Of a DNA stretch of 64,000 nucleotides, positions 1-8,932 are shown one piece after another. A program made the translations under genes and the position numbers. The notes beneath the pieces are model-generated. The model made no database searches. It saw only the letters and a program-made list of their open reading frames with translations, and was not told the DNA's origin. Position 1 is the first letter of the stretch; each line of letters starts with the position of its first letter. The DNA is from Brucella pseudintermedia (lineage in GTDB: Bacteria > Pseudomonadota > Alphaproteobacteria > Rhizobiales > Rhizobiaceae), in NCBI RefSeq assembly GCF_042697365.1, contig NZ_CP137605.1. The stretch is one strand, 5' to 3'.

Positions 1-913
1 AAATCTTCTGGCCAAGCTGGTCTAGGAACAGTTCATAGACGAAATGTTCGGGCGCGCGCCCGCCGAGGATTTCGCAGATGCGGTCATAAACGCCCGCATT
101 GGTCTGATGATCCTTGCCGAACATTTCGAAATCGACGCCAAGCGCCGCCCAGCGCATGCCGAAATCCGGCTTCCATTGCAGCTTCACATTGCCGCCCGTG
201 ACGGACAGGGTGGTCTCAACGCCGTCCTCATCGTCAAAGGTGATTGTGCCAGCCTTGGCATCCACGCGCTTCATCGGCACGTAAAGCACGCGGCCGGACT
301 TGGGCGAAATCGGCAGGAACGGGCTGTAGGTCGCCTGGCGCTCTTCGCCCAATGTCGGCAGCATTACTTTCATGATGTCGTCATAGCGCTCGACGGCCTT
401 GAGCAGCACGGCATCGAACTTGCCCGACTTGTAATAGTCGGTGGCACTCGCAAATTCGTAGTCGAAGCCGAAAGTGTCGAGGAACCGGCACAGCATGGCG
501 TTGTTATGGTCGGCAAAGCTCTTGTAATCGCCGCCGAACGGGTTCGGGACGGCGGAAAGCGGCATTTGCAGATAGGGTTCGAGGGCTGCCCTGTCCGGCA
601 CATTGTCCGGGATCTTGCGCATGCCGTCGAGATCGTCGGAAAAGCAGATGAGGCGTGTCTTGACCTTGTCTTCGGTCAGGACGCGGAACGCATGGCGCAC
701 CATGGAGGTGCGCGCCACTTCGCCAAACGTGCCGATATGCGGCAGGCCGGACGGGCCATAGCCGGTCTCGAAGATCACCGTTTCGGGCAGGCCGGTCTTC
801 TCGTAGCGCTTGAGGATTTTCTTCGCTTCTTCAAAGGGCCATGCTTTCGCTTCCGCAGCCGCCGCGGTCAGTTCCGGGGTCAGCGTGATTTCGGGAAGGC
901 GGTGCGAAGTCAT
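1..913 (-). CDS. lysK: Class I lysyl-tRNA synthetase, N-terminal part (runs off the window)
   Basis: This gene charges tRNA-Lys with lysine in the cytoplasm. The reading frame is open from the ATG at 911-913 to the window edge, giving about 304 residues without a stop. The N-terminus reads MTSHRLPEITLTP. A class I nucleotide-binding signature GPSGLPHIGT lies near residue 55 (HIGH-like HIGT). The archaeal-type class I enzyme is the usual lysyl-tRNA synthetase of Rhizobiales, in contrast to the class II LysS of most bacteria. The C-terminal anticodon-binding part and the KMSKS loop lie outside the window. The gene is divergent from the TerB-like gene. A long plus-strand ORF over the same stretch is only its antisense shadow. 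Confidence 0.9.
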   Translation of the reverse strand, partial: MTSHRLPEITLTPELTAAAAEAKAWPFEEAKKILKRYEKTGLPETVIFETGYGPSGLPHIGTFGEVARTSMVRHAFRVLTEDKVKTRLICFSDDLDGMRKIPDNVPDRAALEPYLQMPLSAVPNPFGGDYKSFADHNNAMLCRFLDTFGFDYEFASATDYYKSGKFDAVLLKAVERYDDIMKVMLPTLGEERQATYSPFLPISPKSGRVLYVPMKRVDAKAGTITFDDEDGVETTLSVTGGNVKLQWKPDFGMRWAALGVDFEMFGKDHQTNAGVYDRICEILGGRAPEHFVYELFLDQLGQKI

Positions 914-1113
914 GATTTGATCCTGATATCCTGTGAAGGGCTTTATTCTTTGAAAACGATGCGCGAAATGCGCGCCCCTGCTCTATGGCGCGGCAACCCC
1001 GTGCCGTCAACGGTCAGCGCCGAATTTCCTTGCGTAACCGCGTGAGGCTTCCTAATTTTCCCGTCAATTCCAATGAAATGATGATTCCGATCATGCTGTA
1101 CAGGAGTAGCCCG

Positions 1114-1536
1114 ATGAAAAAGATCACGCCGCAGGATGCGCTCGTCTACATCATGATCACAACTTCTGCGGCAGACACGACAATGACCGATGCCGAACTG
1201 TCGTCCATTGGCAATGTCGTTTCCCGCCTGCCGGTCTTTCACGGTTTTGACAAGGAGCGCCTGCCGAAACTCGCCAGCGACTGCTATGCGCTTCTGGCGG
1301 ATGAGGACGGGCTGGAAAAAATCCTCGATCTCGCGCATGACGCATTGCCGGAGCGCCTCTATGACACGGCCTATGCGCTGGCCGTCGAGGTGGCTGCCGC
1401 TGATCTGCATGTGGAGCAGGAAGAGCTTGAATTCCTCCAGATGCTGCGTGACCGCTGGACGCTGGATGAACTGACCGTTGCCGCCATCGAGCGCAGCGCC
1501 CGCGTGCGCTTCCGCAAGCTCGATCCTGCTGTCTAG
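1114..1536 (+). CDS. TerB-family (tellurite resistance-like) small protein
   Basis: This 140-residue all-helical protein has the look of the TerB family: acidic, with two halves each carrying a D/E-rich helix (TTMTDAELSSIG and AAADLHVEQEELEFL). Family members bind divalent metal through such acidic residues; the cellular role is unclear and it does not by itself mean tellurite resistance. I chose the ATG at 1114 because AGGAG lies at 1102-1106 and the TerB similarity begins there; the frame is open further upstream to 985. It stands alone, divergent from lysK, and ends at a bidirectional terminator. Confidence 0.7.
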   Translation: MKKITPQDALVYIMITTSAADTTMTDAELSSIGNVVSRLPVFHGFDKERLPKLASDCYALLADEDGLEKILDLAHDALPERLYDTAYALAVEVAAADLHVEQEELEFLQMLRDRWTLDELTVAAIERSARVRFRKLDPAV

Positions 1537-1563
1537 AACAACATTCCTGCTTCCGGACATGCA

Positions 1564-1588
1564 AAACGGGCGGAAAATCCGCCCGTTT
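1564..1588. terminator. Bidirectional intrinsic terminator
   Basis: An 11-bp perfect stem (1564-1574 with 1578-1588, GC-rich core CGGGCGG) with a 3-base loop is followed by T-rich sequence on the plus strand and A-flanked ends on the minus strand. It lies between the convergent TerB-like gene and the small gene at 1606-1950. Confidence 0.8.
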
Positions 1589-1605
1589 CTATTTGTTCGG
1601 GAAAA

Positions 1606-1950
1606 TCAGCACACGACGGGGAGCAGTCGTGCCTTGCGCCTTTCCAAGGCCGCACGCATGATGCGCGCAGCTTCTGCGAATGTAGGCGTTTCCTTCCAGT
1701 GTTCGGCATGAATGATACCGGTCGGAACGATATCTTTCAGCGCTTCCAGCGTGTGGCGCGGCACCATATCGGTGCAGTTCCACAGGCGGCGGAAAACGAC
1801 GCTGATCCGTGTCACCTTGCCGTTGACCTGAACGGACGGCTCGGTCGTTTCGAGTGTCCAATTCTCATAGGCATCGACTGCATCCTGAAATGCATGATGC
1901 AGATAGATCGGTGCGTGACCGTCATGAAGCGGGGGCAGCAAACTCGACAT
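1606..1950 (-). CDS. Hypothetical 114-residue protein
   Basis: I do not recognise a family. The start MSSLLPPLHDG at 1950 is preceded by GGAAGAGAGGAAA, a good ribosome binding site; the frame extends to 2052 but that part crosses a palindromic repeat and is unlikely to be coding. The protein has aromatic residues in the middle (YLHHAFQDAVDAYENW), a hydrophilic beta-like stretch (VQVNGKVTRISVVFRR) and a basic helical end (AARIMRAALERRKARLL). There is no signal peptide or membrane segment. It is transcribed alone towards the terminator at 1564-1588. Confidence 0.6.
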   Translation of the reverse strand: MSSLLPPLHDGHAPIYLHHAFQDAVDAYENWTLETTEPSVQVNGKVTRISVVFRRLWNCTDMVPRHTLEALKDIVPTGIIHAEHWKETPTFAEAARIMRAALERRKARLLPVVC

Positions 1951-1985
1951 TTCTGTTTCCTCTCTTCCAATATGGTTCAATTTTG

Positions 1986-2034
1986 GAACGCATCCCGAAA
2001 TGTGTGAAACGGTGTTCGGAACAGGACGCGCGGT
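1986..2034. repeat. RIME-like palindromic intergenic repeat (single palindrome)
   Basis: An imperfect palindrome of the type GCATCCCGAAA...GTGTGAAACGG...TTCGG...GCGCG. The same sequence recurs at 14486-14530 (opposite orientation) and in the first half of 29239-29337. Such dispersed palindromes are common in Rhizobiales intergenic DNA. It sits just upstream of the gene at 1606-1950. Confidence 0.65.
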
Positions 2035-2269
2035 AAAATGCACTTCAAACAAGAGTCATGAATTGCTCTTCAGCGGTCTATGTGTGCCGTGCGAAAGGGA
2101 AGTTCACGAAGTACGACAACACATAATTAACCATGATCTACGGAGGGAACCCCGTTTGACAAGAGGCGATTTTCTTTAATTCAGATTTTAACGGAAAAAT
2201 AATTCAAACGCATAGGTTGAATTACTGCAAAGGCAAGCTAGCCAATCTTTGAAATATTATTTTTACTTG

Positions 2270-2321
2270 ACGGTTACAAATGCCGGAAAGCGAAGTGTTT
2301 TTCGGCATTTATTGTCACCGT
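2270..2321. promoter_or_regulatory. Extended dyad upstream of the peptide/metal ABC operon
   Basis: The 348 bp between 2053 and 2401 hold no gene. Within it, AAATGCCG (2278-2285) pairs with CGGCATTT (2303-2310), and the outer arms ACGGT (2270-2274) and ACCGT (2317-2321) extend the symmetry. The dyad lies 80-130 bp before the substrate-binding protein start, in AT-rich DNA suited to a promoter. It could be an operator or a leader hairpin; the sequence alone does not decide. Confidence 0.4.
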
Positions 2322-2401
2322 AACAGATTTTGATCCTGTCATTTGAAGGTGACTGATATAGAAATGCGAACTAACCGACATGAGATCGCGAGGCACGGGA
2401 T

Positions 2402-4015
2402 ATGGCGCAACTGGTTCTGTCGCGCAGGGCTTTTCTGGCGGGATCGACCGCTTTGGCTGCTGTTGCCGTCTGGCCGCGAGGGTCGAAGGCGGCAAGTCAT
2501 GCGCAGAAAGGCGGGCGGCTGGTCGTGGCCGCGGATTCAGAGCCGCGCAATCTCAATCCGGCTATCGTGGCATCCAACGGCGTCTTCTTCGTCGCAAGCA
2601 AGGTGATCGAGCCTCTGGCGGAAGCGTCCTTCGAGGGCGAAAACGGTCTCGCTCCGCGGCTTGCCACAGGCTGGGAGGGTTCCGCTGACGGGCTGACGGC
2701 GACGTTCCACTTACGCGATGGCGTCAAATGGCATGACGGCAAGCCATTCACATCGGCGGATGTGGCCTTTTCGGCGATGGAAGTCTGGAAACCGCTGCAA
2801 AATCTTGGCCGTGTCGTGTTCAAGGCGCTGGACAAGGTGGAAACGCCGGATGATCTCACGGCTATCTTCCATTTCTCCGAGCCAACGCCTTTCCAGCTTG
2901 TTCGCAATGCCCTGCCGGCGCTGACCGCGGTGCTGCCGAAACACGTTTTTGCAGGCACCGACATCATGGCCAATCCGGCCAATGAAAAGCTCGTTGGCAC
3001 AGGCCCGTTCAAATATGCCGAGCACAAGACCGGCGAATATTACCGGCTGGCGCGCAACGACGATTATTGGGGCGAAGGCGAGCCCCATCTGGACGAGATC
3101 ATCTATCGTGTACTGCCGGATCGGGCGGCAGCGGCGGGTGCGCTGGAGGCGGAAGAGATCGACCTCGCCGCCTTTTCCGCCGTGCCGCTTGCCGATCTGG
3201 ACCGCATCTCGAAAGTTCCGGGCCTTACCGTCATCTCCAAGGGCTATGAGGCGCTGACCTATCAGCTGGTGGTGGAGATCAACCATCGCCGCAAGGAGCT
3301 GGCGGACCTGAAGGTCAGGCAGGCAATCGCGCACGCCATCGACCGCGATTTTGTGGTGAAGACGATTTTCCTTGGCTATGCCAAGTCCTCGACCGGTCCC
3401 GTGCCGCGCTATGACAGCCAGTTCTATACCGATGACGTGCCGTCCTATCCGTTCGACGTCGCAAAGGCGAATGCGCTGCTGGACGAGGCCGGTTACAAGC
3501 GAGGCAAGGACGGCACGCGCTTCACGCTCAGGCTTCTTCCTGCGCCTTATTTCAACGAAACCAAGCAGTTCGGCGATTATCTGCGGCAGGCGCTTGCCGC
3601 CATCGGCATCGATGCGCGCATCGTCAACAATGATTCCGCTGCGCATCAGAAGGCGGTTTATACCGACCATGATTTCGATCTGGCCATCGCGCCCACGGTT
3701 TATCGCGGCGATCCGGCCATATCGACCACAATTCTGGTGGAAAGCGGCATCCCCGCAGGCGTGCCGTTCTCCAATCAGGGCGGCTATGCCAATGGGGAAC
3801 TGGACGCGCTGATCGCCAAAGCGGCGCGTGAGATCGATGAGAAAAAGCGCACGGCGCTCTATCATCAGTTCCAGCAGATGGTGGAGGCGGATTTGCCGCT
3901 CATCAATGTCGCGGAATGGGGTTTCATCACGGTTGCCAGCGACCGGGTGAAGAATGTTTCCAACAATCCGCGCTGGGCTGTTTCCAATTGGGCGGATACC
4001 TGGCTGGAACAGTGA
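2402..4015 (+). CDS. ABC transporter substrate-binding protein, family 5 (peptide/nickel type), Tat-exported
   Basis: This periplasmic binding protein of 537 residues captures a peptide or metal-complex ligand for the importer encoded downstream. The N-terminus carries a twin-arginine signal (LSRRAFLAGSTALAAVAVWP), so it is probably exported folded through Tat, and the mature part starts near residue 32. The family 5 features are all present: GGRLVVAADSEPRNLNP, the YRLARNDDYWGEGEPHLDEI region typical of DppA/OppA/NikA proteins, and the late AIDRDFVV segment. Length is usual for the family. It is first in a tight five-gene operon (2402-7349). The ligand cannot be read from sequence; the short ATPases favour a NikABCDE-like metal or dipeptide importer. 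Confidence 0.85.
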   Translation: MAQLVLSRRAFLAGSTALAAVAVWPRGSKAASHAQKGGRLVVAADSEPRNLNPAIVASNGVFFVASKVIEPLAEASFEGENGLAPRLATGWEGSADGLTATFHLRDGVKWHDGKPFTSADVAFSAMEVWKPLQNLGRVVFKALDKVETPDDLTAIFHFSEPTPFQLVRNALPALTAVLPKHVFAGTDIMANPANEKLVGTGPFKYAEHKTGEYYRLARNDDYWGEGEPHLDEIIYRVLPDRAAAAGALEAEEIDLAAFSAVPLADLDRISKVPGLTVISKGYEALTYQLVVEINHRRKELADLKVRQAIAHAIDRDFVVKTIFLGYAKSSTGPVPRYDSQFYTDDVPSYPFDVAKANALLDEAGYKRGKDGTRFTLRLLPAPYFNETKQFGDYLRQALAAIGIDARIVNNDSAAHQKAVYTDHDFDLAIAPTVYRGDPAISTTILVESGIPAGVPFSNQGGYANGELDALIAKAAREIDEKKRTALYHQFQQMVEADLPLINVAEWGFITVASDRVKNVSNNPRWAVSNWADTWLEQ

Positions 4016-4032
4016 CGAACCTCCCGGATTGA

Positions 4033-5034
4033 TTGTATCCTGCCATTGTGAAACAGATTCTGGCCCTTTTCCGCAAACGACTGGCCGGCAGCATTATCGT
4101 GCTGCTGATTGTCATTGTCGGCTGCTTTTTCATGTTGGAAAGCGCGCCGGGCGATGCCGTCGACGCCTATGCCGTGACATTCGGCGGCGATGCGGCGACG
4201 ATTGCGGAAATGCGGGCGCGCTGGGGGCTGGATCAGTCGGTCTGGCATCGGCTCGGGGCCTATCTGGCCGCGCTTGCGCAGGGTAATCTCGGCTGGTCCG
4301 TCAGTTTCAACCGGCCCATTCTTGATATTATACTGGAACGTCTGCCCAACACGCTGCTTCTGATGGGCGCGGCGACAGCCTTGTCTTTTGCCGTGGGGTC
4401 TCTCCTCGGTATCGTTGCCGGTGCCAGACCCGGAAGCTTTCGCGACCGGTTCCTTTCCGTGGCATCGCTGGTCCTTTATGCGATCCCCGGTTTCTGGCTG
4501 GCGCTCGTGCTGGTCATCCTGTTTTCGATCCGGCTGCGCTGGCTGCCGTCGAGCGGCATTGAAACAATCGCCTCCGGCAAGCACGGGCTGGCGCGGGCAG
4601 GCGACATTGCCGTTCATCTGGTGCTGCCGGTCGTTTCGCTGGCGGTCATCTATCTGGCGCTTTACCTGCGGGTGATGCGCGCCGCCATGGCCGATATATG
4701 GCGCATGGATTTCGTGCGGGCCTTGCGGGCAAGGGGTATTTCGCATTCGCGCATTGTCCTGCGCCATGTGGCGCGCAATGCATTTCTGCCGCTTGTGACC
4801 GTGCTTGGCTTGCAGGCCGCATCCATGCTCGGCGGCAGCGTGGTGATCGAAAGCGTCTTCGCGGTGCCGGGGCTGGGACGGCTGGCGCAGGAGGCCGTCG
4901 CAAGCCGCGACACGCCGCTTCTGCTCGGTGTTATTCTGGCCAGCGCTATCATGGTGATCGTGGTCAATTTCCTGATCGACCTGATCTATCTCTGGCTCGA
5001 CCCGCGTATCGCGACCGGAGGCGGCAGGGCGTGA
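4033..5034 (+). CDS. ABC transporter permease, DppB/NikB type
   Basis: This is the first inner-membrane subunit of the importer. It has about six hydrophobic segments: the N-terminal one (SIIVLLIVIVGCFF), then a periplasmic region with the family pattern MRARWGLDQSV, then the core domain. The ATPase-contact loop is RARGISHSRIVLRHVARNAF. The given start is TTG at 4033; a GTG at 4048 is an equally possible start and would remove five residues. Neither has a strong ribosome binding site, so translation may be coupled to the gene ending at 4015. The stop overlaps the GTG of the next permease. Confidence 0.85.
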   Translation: MYPAIVKQILALFRKRLAGSIIVLLIVIVGCFFMLESAPGDAVDAYAVTFGGDAATIAEMRARWGLDQSVWHRLGAYLAALAQGNLGWSVSFNRPILDIILERLPNTLLLMGAATALSFAVGSLLGIVAGARPGSFRDRFLSVASLVLYAIPGFWLALVLVILFSIRLRWLPSSGIETIASGKHGLARAGDIAVHLVLPVVSLAVIYLALYLRVMRAAMADIWRMDFVRALRARGISHSRIVLRHVARNAFLPLVTVLGLQAASMLGGSVVIESVFAVPGLGRLAQEAVASRDTPLLLGVILASAIMVIVVNFLIDLIYLWLDPRIATGGGRA

Positions 5035-5861
5035 GTCACTCGAAACGTTATTTTAGAACGGGTGAAGGTATAACGGGCGCAATCCTGCTGGCCCTGCTTG
5101 TGCTCGCGGCACTTATCGCGCCTCTACTCTTTCCCGGCGATCCGTTAAGCATTGTCTCGACGCCGCTGGTACAACCTTTTGAAAATACCGACTTTATTTT
5201 CGGAACAGACCGGCTTGGACGCGATGTCTTGTCCGGGATTTTCTATGGTGCGCGCACCTCGCTTCTCGTCGGGCTGGCTGCGGCCCTGGCTTCGATCATT
5301 CTCGGCAGCATCGTCGGAACGCTGGCCGGTTTTGCGGGCGGTATCGTCGATGAAGTGCTGATGCGTATCACCGAAGCCTTCCAGACCGTTCCGGGTTTCC
5401 TGCTGGCGCTGGCTCTGGTCAGCATTGCCGGGCCGTCGCTGCCGGTGCTGATCGCCGCAATCGCCCTTTCAAGCTGGACGCAGGCGGCGCGCCTCACACG
5501 CGGGCAGGTGCTTTCCATCCGCGAAAGCGACTATGTGGCGTCAGCCCGCGTCATCGGCATGCATCCCATGGAAATCGCTTTTCGCCAGATTTTACCCAAT
5601 GCCCTGCCGCCGGTGCTGGCGCTGGCGCCTGTCATCGTCGCTTCAGCCATTTTGATCGAAGCGGCCTTGTCCTTTCTGGGCCTCAGCGATCTCAACCGCG
5701 TGAGCTGGGGCGGCATGATCGCCGAAGGGCGCGCGGTCCTGCGGTCCGCGCCATGGCTTTCCATCCTGCCGGGGCTGGCGCTGGCATTGACTGTCGTTGG
5801 CGTCTATCTGACGGGCGAAGGGCTGACGAATAGTCTGTCGCGGCGCGAGGTGCAGTCATGA
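5031..5861 (+). CDS. ABC transporter permease, DppC/NikC type
   Basis: This is the second permease, 276 residues. It starts at GTG 5031, overlapping the stop of the first permease by four bases; the frame is open further upstream, but that part lies inside the previous gene. The family hallmark HxFGTDxxGRD appears as FIFGTDRLGRDVLSGI near residue 60, and the EAA-type loop is SARVIGMHPMEIAFRQILPN. It has five to six membrane spans. It forms a heterodimeric channel with the upstream permease. Confidence 0.9.
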   Translation: MSHSKRYFRTGEGITGAILLALLVLAALIAPLLFPGDPLSIVSTPLVQPFENTDFIFGTDRLGRDVLSGIFYGARTSLLVGLAAALASIILGSIVGTLAGFAGGIVDEVLMRITEAFQTVPGFLLALALVSIAGPSLPVLIAAIALSSWTQAARLTRGQVLSIRESDYVASARVIGMHPMEIAFRQILPNALPPVLALAPVIVASAILIEAALSFLGLSDLNRVSWGGMIAEGRAVLRSAPWLSILPGLALALTVVGVYLTGEGLTNSLSRREVQS

Positions 5862-6613
5862 GCAGCCTTGTCCGCCTTGAAAAACTCTCCGTATCCTACG
5901 GCAGCGAACCCGCGCTGGAGAATATCGATCTCGATATAGGGAAGGGCGAAACGCTGGCGATCATTGGTGAAAGCGGCTCGGGCAAAAGCACGCTGGCGCT
6001 GGCCTTGGCCTCGCTCCTGCCGGGCAATGCACGCCTGTCGGGCAACTTCCACTGGGCGGATGGCAAGCCGAGACCGGGGCGCGACATAGGCTTCGTGTTT
6101 CAGGACCCGGCATCGAGCTTCGATCCGCTGATGACGGTCGGCGCGCAGCTTGTCGAGACTATTCGCGCCCATGCGAAAATCGACAGGCTGGCGGCGAAAA
6201 CCAAAGCAATAAGCCTTTTGCAGCGTGTCCATATTCCGCAGCCGGAGGCCAGCTTCGCACGCTATCCGCATCAGTTTTCCGGCGGGCAGAAGCAACGCAT
6301 CGCGATTGCGCTCGCCATTGCCGCCAGTCCGCGCCTGCTGATCGCGGACGAGCCGACAAGCGCGCTCGATACGATTGTCCAGAAGGAGATTGTCTCGCTC
6401 CTGCGCGAATTGGTGCGCGAAGACGGCATGACGCTGATCTTCATCACCCATGACATCGCTTTGGCATCGGGACTGGCCGACCGCATTGCTGTTTTCCGTC
6501 GGGGAAAGCTGGTGGAACTCGGCCCGGCACGAAATATCGTCTCCAACCCGCAAACGGATTATACAAAAGCGCTCATTGCCGCTGTGCCGGTGCTGGAGGC
6601 GGCCCATGGCTGA
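5858..6613 (+). CDS. ABC transporter ATP-binding protein, DppD/NikD type
   Basis: This 251-residue ATPase powers the importer. Walker A is GESGSGKST, the signature is FSGGQKQRIAIA, Walker B is LLIADEPTSALD, and the switch is ITHD. The start ATG overlaps the previous stop (ATGA at 5858-5861). At about 250 residues it lacks the C-terminal peptide-importer extension seen in OppD/DppD, a size closer to NikD. The next gene encodes its partner, and both are needed for a heterodimeric motor. Confidence 0.88.
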   Translation: MSSLVRLEKLSVSYGSEPALENIDLDIGKGETLAIIGESGSGKSTLALALASLLPGNARLSGNFHWADGKPRPGRDIGFVFQDPASSFDPLMTVGAQLVETIRAHAKIDRLAAKTKAISLLQRVHIPQPEASFARYPHQFSGGQKQRIAIALAIAASPRLLIADEPTSALDTIVQKEIVSLLRELVREDGMTLIFITHDIALASGLADRIAVFRRGKLVELGPARNIVSNPQTDYTKALIAAVPVLEAAHG

Positions 6614-7349
6614 GCCGCTTTTGAAAGCTGACGATCTCATCCTGCGCTATGGCGACACCCCCGCGCTCAATGGCGTCAGCCTCGCGATTGAGCGCGGCGA
6701 AACGCTGGCGCTGGTGGGGCCGTCAGGCAGCGGCAAGTCCACGCTGGCGCGCGCGGTTTTGCGGCTTCACCCGCTTGAAAGCGGCGCAATCCGCTTTGAA
6801 GGCAGCGACTGGCTGGCGCTCAACGGTGCCGAACTTCGCAAGGCACGGGCGCGCATGCAAATGGTGTTTCAGGACCCGCTTTCAGCCTTCAATCCGCGTG
6901 CGAGCGTTCATGATCTTTTGCGCGAGCCGCTGCGCATTCACGGGCTGAAGCGCGATATTGCTAGCCTTCTGCAAACGGTCGGGCTCGATCCGGCGCTGGC
7001 GCGGCGCGGCGTTCATGAGATTTCCGGCGGGCAGCGCCAGCGTGTGGCGATTGCACGCGCGCTTGCAACCAAGCCGTCGCTGGTCGTGCTGGACGAGGCG
7101 GTTTCGGCGCTCGATGTCACTGTGCGCAGCGCCATTCTCAACCTGTTGCGGGACCTACAGAAAACCGAGCGGACGGCCTATCTCTTCATCACGCACGATC
7201 TGGCGGTTGCGGCACAGATGGCGGATCGCATCGCGGTGATGGAGCGCGGGCGGATTGTCGAATGCCGCCCCACGCAGGAATTGATAACGGCACCGCAAGC
7301 GCCTGTCACACAGGCGCTGATCGAAGCGGTGCCGCGTCTGTTTGTTTAA
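6606..7349 (+). CDS. ABC transporter ATP-binding protein, DppF/NikE type
   Basis: This is the second ATPase, 247 residues, starting at ATG 6606 inside the end of the first ATPase gene; the frame extends upstream to 6450 but that is overlap. Walker A is GPSGSGKST, the signature ISGGQRQRVAIARAL, and Walker B reads LVVLDEAVSALD, with Ala where most have Pro, as is usual in the second ATPase of this class (NikE, DppF). It is the last gene of the operon. Its final four bases overlap the convergent proC. Confidence 0.88.
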   Translation: MAEPLLKADDLILRYGDTPALNGVSLAIERGETLALVGPSGSGKSTLARAVLRLHPLESGAIRFEGSDWLALNGAELRKARARMQMVFQDPLSAFNPRASVHDLLREPLRIHGLKRDIASLLQTVGLDPALARRGVHEISGGQRQRVAIARALATKPSLVVLDEAVSALDVTVRSAILNLLRDLQKTERTAYLFITHDLAVAAQMADRIAVMERGRIVECRPTQELITAPQAPVTQALIEAVPRLFV

Positions 7350-8161
7350 GCCTTGCCCAGTTCCACCGAACGCTTGCGGGCAGCTTCCACGGCTTCCGCA
7401 ACCAGCGTCTTGAGGCGGTCGCCGCCCATCAAAACCTCAAGCGCCGCCGCCGTGGTGCCGTTCGGGCTTGTCACCTGTTCGCGCAGTTTTGACGGCGTGT
7501 CGGTGCTGGCATCTGCCAGAGCGCCAGCGCCCATCACCGTTTGCATGGCAAGCAGTGCCGCCGTTTCACGCGGCAGGCCAGCCGTCACACCGGCCTCAGT
7601 CAGCGCCTCGATGAAGTGGAACACATAGGCCGGGCCGGAACCTGAAACGGCAGTCACGGCATCCATCAGCGCTTCATCGTTCACGCTTGCGACCTTGCCG
7701 GATGTTTCAAGCAGGCGCGCGATAAAAGCTTCGTCTTCATCGCTTACATTGGCGTTCTTGTAGGTAACGAGCATTCCCTTGCCGATGGCGGCGGGCGTGT
7801 TGGGCATGCAGCGCAGCACGGCTGCGTCCTGACCGAGTTGGCTTTCAAAAAGCGCGACCGGAATGCCTGCTGCGACGCTGACGAAAGTGGCAGCGGATGC
7901 AAAACGCTTATAGGCAGGCAGAACCTGTGCCATGACCTGCGGCTTGACGGCCACGAGAACCATGCGCGGCTTCAGATCGCCGGGCAGGGCGTCAGCATCG
8001 GCAAAGGCATGGACGCCAGCGCCAGCAGCGCGATCGCGAAGCGCTTCCGTCGGCTCCACGACGTAAACGTCCTTCGCCTTGAGGATGCCGCTATCGAGCC
8101 AGCCCTTGAGCATGGCGAAGCCCATATTGCCGCAACCGACCAGAATTACCGTGTCATGCAT
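7346..8161 (-). CDS. proC: Pyrroline-5-carboxylate reductase
   Basis: The enzyme reduces pyrroline-5-carboxylate to proline with NAD(P)H, the last step of proline synthesis. The Rossmann motif VGCGNMG is at the N-terminus; the C-terminal domain carries the family signature VSGSGPAYVFHFIEAL followed by LREQVTSPNGTT. Length is 271 residues, as expected. I place the start at 8161 (MHDTVILVG) after AAGGGTGGAA; the frame runs on to 8227 without a better start. It converges on the ABC operon with a four-base overlap, leaving no room for a terminator. Confidence 0.95.
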   Translation of the reverse strand: MHDTVILVGCGNMGFAMLKGWLDSGILKAKDVYVVEPTEALRDRAAGAGVHAFADADALPGDLKPRMVLVAVKPQVMAQVLPAYKRFASAATFVSVAAGIPVALFESQLGQDAAVLRCMPNTPAAIGKGMLVTYKNANVSDEDEAFIARLLETSGKVASVNDEALMDAVTAVSGSGPAYVFHFIEALTEAGVTAGLPRETAALLAMQTVMGAGALADASTDTPSKLREQVTSPNGTTAAALEVLMGGDRLKTLVAEAVEAARKRSVELGKA

Positions 8162-8329
8162 ATTGATCGTTCCACCCTTGGAGTTCGTTTGGAGCATGGT
8201 ATAGCGCCGCCTCGCCGCGCTGTGCAAGCATATGCGGCCTATCCACGTGTTTCTAAGGTTAAATCATTGATCCACCAGCCTGTATCGCGCAGTATGAGCC
8301 GGAATTGAGTGGATTTTCGGAGGGGACGA

Positions 8330-8932
8330 ATGGACGCGGCTTTGACAACGGGCGTGCCGCCAGCCGAAGCTTTTGGCCATGTCCGCATCATCATAGGCAT
8401 GATCCTCGGCCTGTGCGTTTCCCGCCTTCTGACGGGGCTGGCGCGGTTCATCCAGCATCCCGGCAAGCAGAGGATTTATCCCGTCCATCTGGCGTGGGTC
8501 GGTTTCATCCTGCTTTCGGTCATTCATTTCTGGTGGTTCGAGTTCGGCTTGCGAACCATTCAGCTCTGGACTTTCGAGAAATATCTCTTCGTGATCTTTT
8601 ATGCCGGCCTTTATTTCCTGCTCTGCACGCTGCTCTTTCCCGACAGCATGGAGGAATATACCGGCTACCGCGATTACTTCATTTCCCGGCGCAAGTGGTT
8701 CTTCGGCATTCTGGCCTTGGTCTATGTGGCCGACTTCATCGATACGCTGTTGAAAGGCGCCGATCACTACCGGGTTTACGGGATCGAATATCCCATTCAG
8801 GTTGCCTGCTTCATCCTGTTCAGCCTGATCGCCGTGTTATGGGACAACAGGCGCTATCATGCGGTTTTTGCGGCCGTTGCGCTGGTTTACCAGATCACGT
8901 TCACCCTGCGCCACTTCGCGACCTTGAGTTAG
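8330..8932 (+). CDS. Hypothetical multi-pass membrane protein
   Basis: No family is recognised. The 200-residue product has about six hydrophobic segments separated by short loops, for example FGHVRIIIGMILGLCVSRLLTG, YLFVIFYAGLYFLLCTLLF and FFGILALVYVADFIDTLL. The start ATG at 8330 follows GGAGGGGA at the right distance; an upstream ATG at 8309 lacks one. The stop codon TAG is completed by the first bases of the adjoining Bru-RS repeat. The gene is divergent from proC and stands alone. Confidence 0.6.
   Translation: MDAALTTGVPPAEAFGHVRIIIGMILGLCVSRLLTGLARFIQHPGKQRIYPVHLAWVGFILLSVIHFWWFEFGLRTIQLWTFEKYLFVIFYAGLYFLLCTLLFPDSMEEYTGYRDYFISRRKWFFGILALVYVADFIDTLLKGADHYRVYGIEYPIQVACFILFSLIAVLWDNRRYHAVFAAVALVYQITFTLRHFATLS

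Noticed and set aside
44..1045. Plus-strand ORF of 333 codons at the window start
   Set aside because: It is the antisense of the lysK coding frame, which shows clear class I synthetase motifs on the minus strand.
4698..5861. Second permease extended to 387 residues
   Set aside because: The extra part is an out-of-frame read of the first permease; GTG 5031 with the overlapping stop is the natural start.
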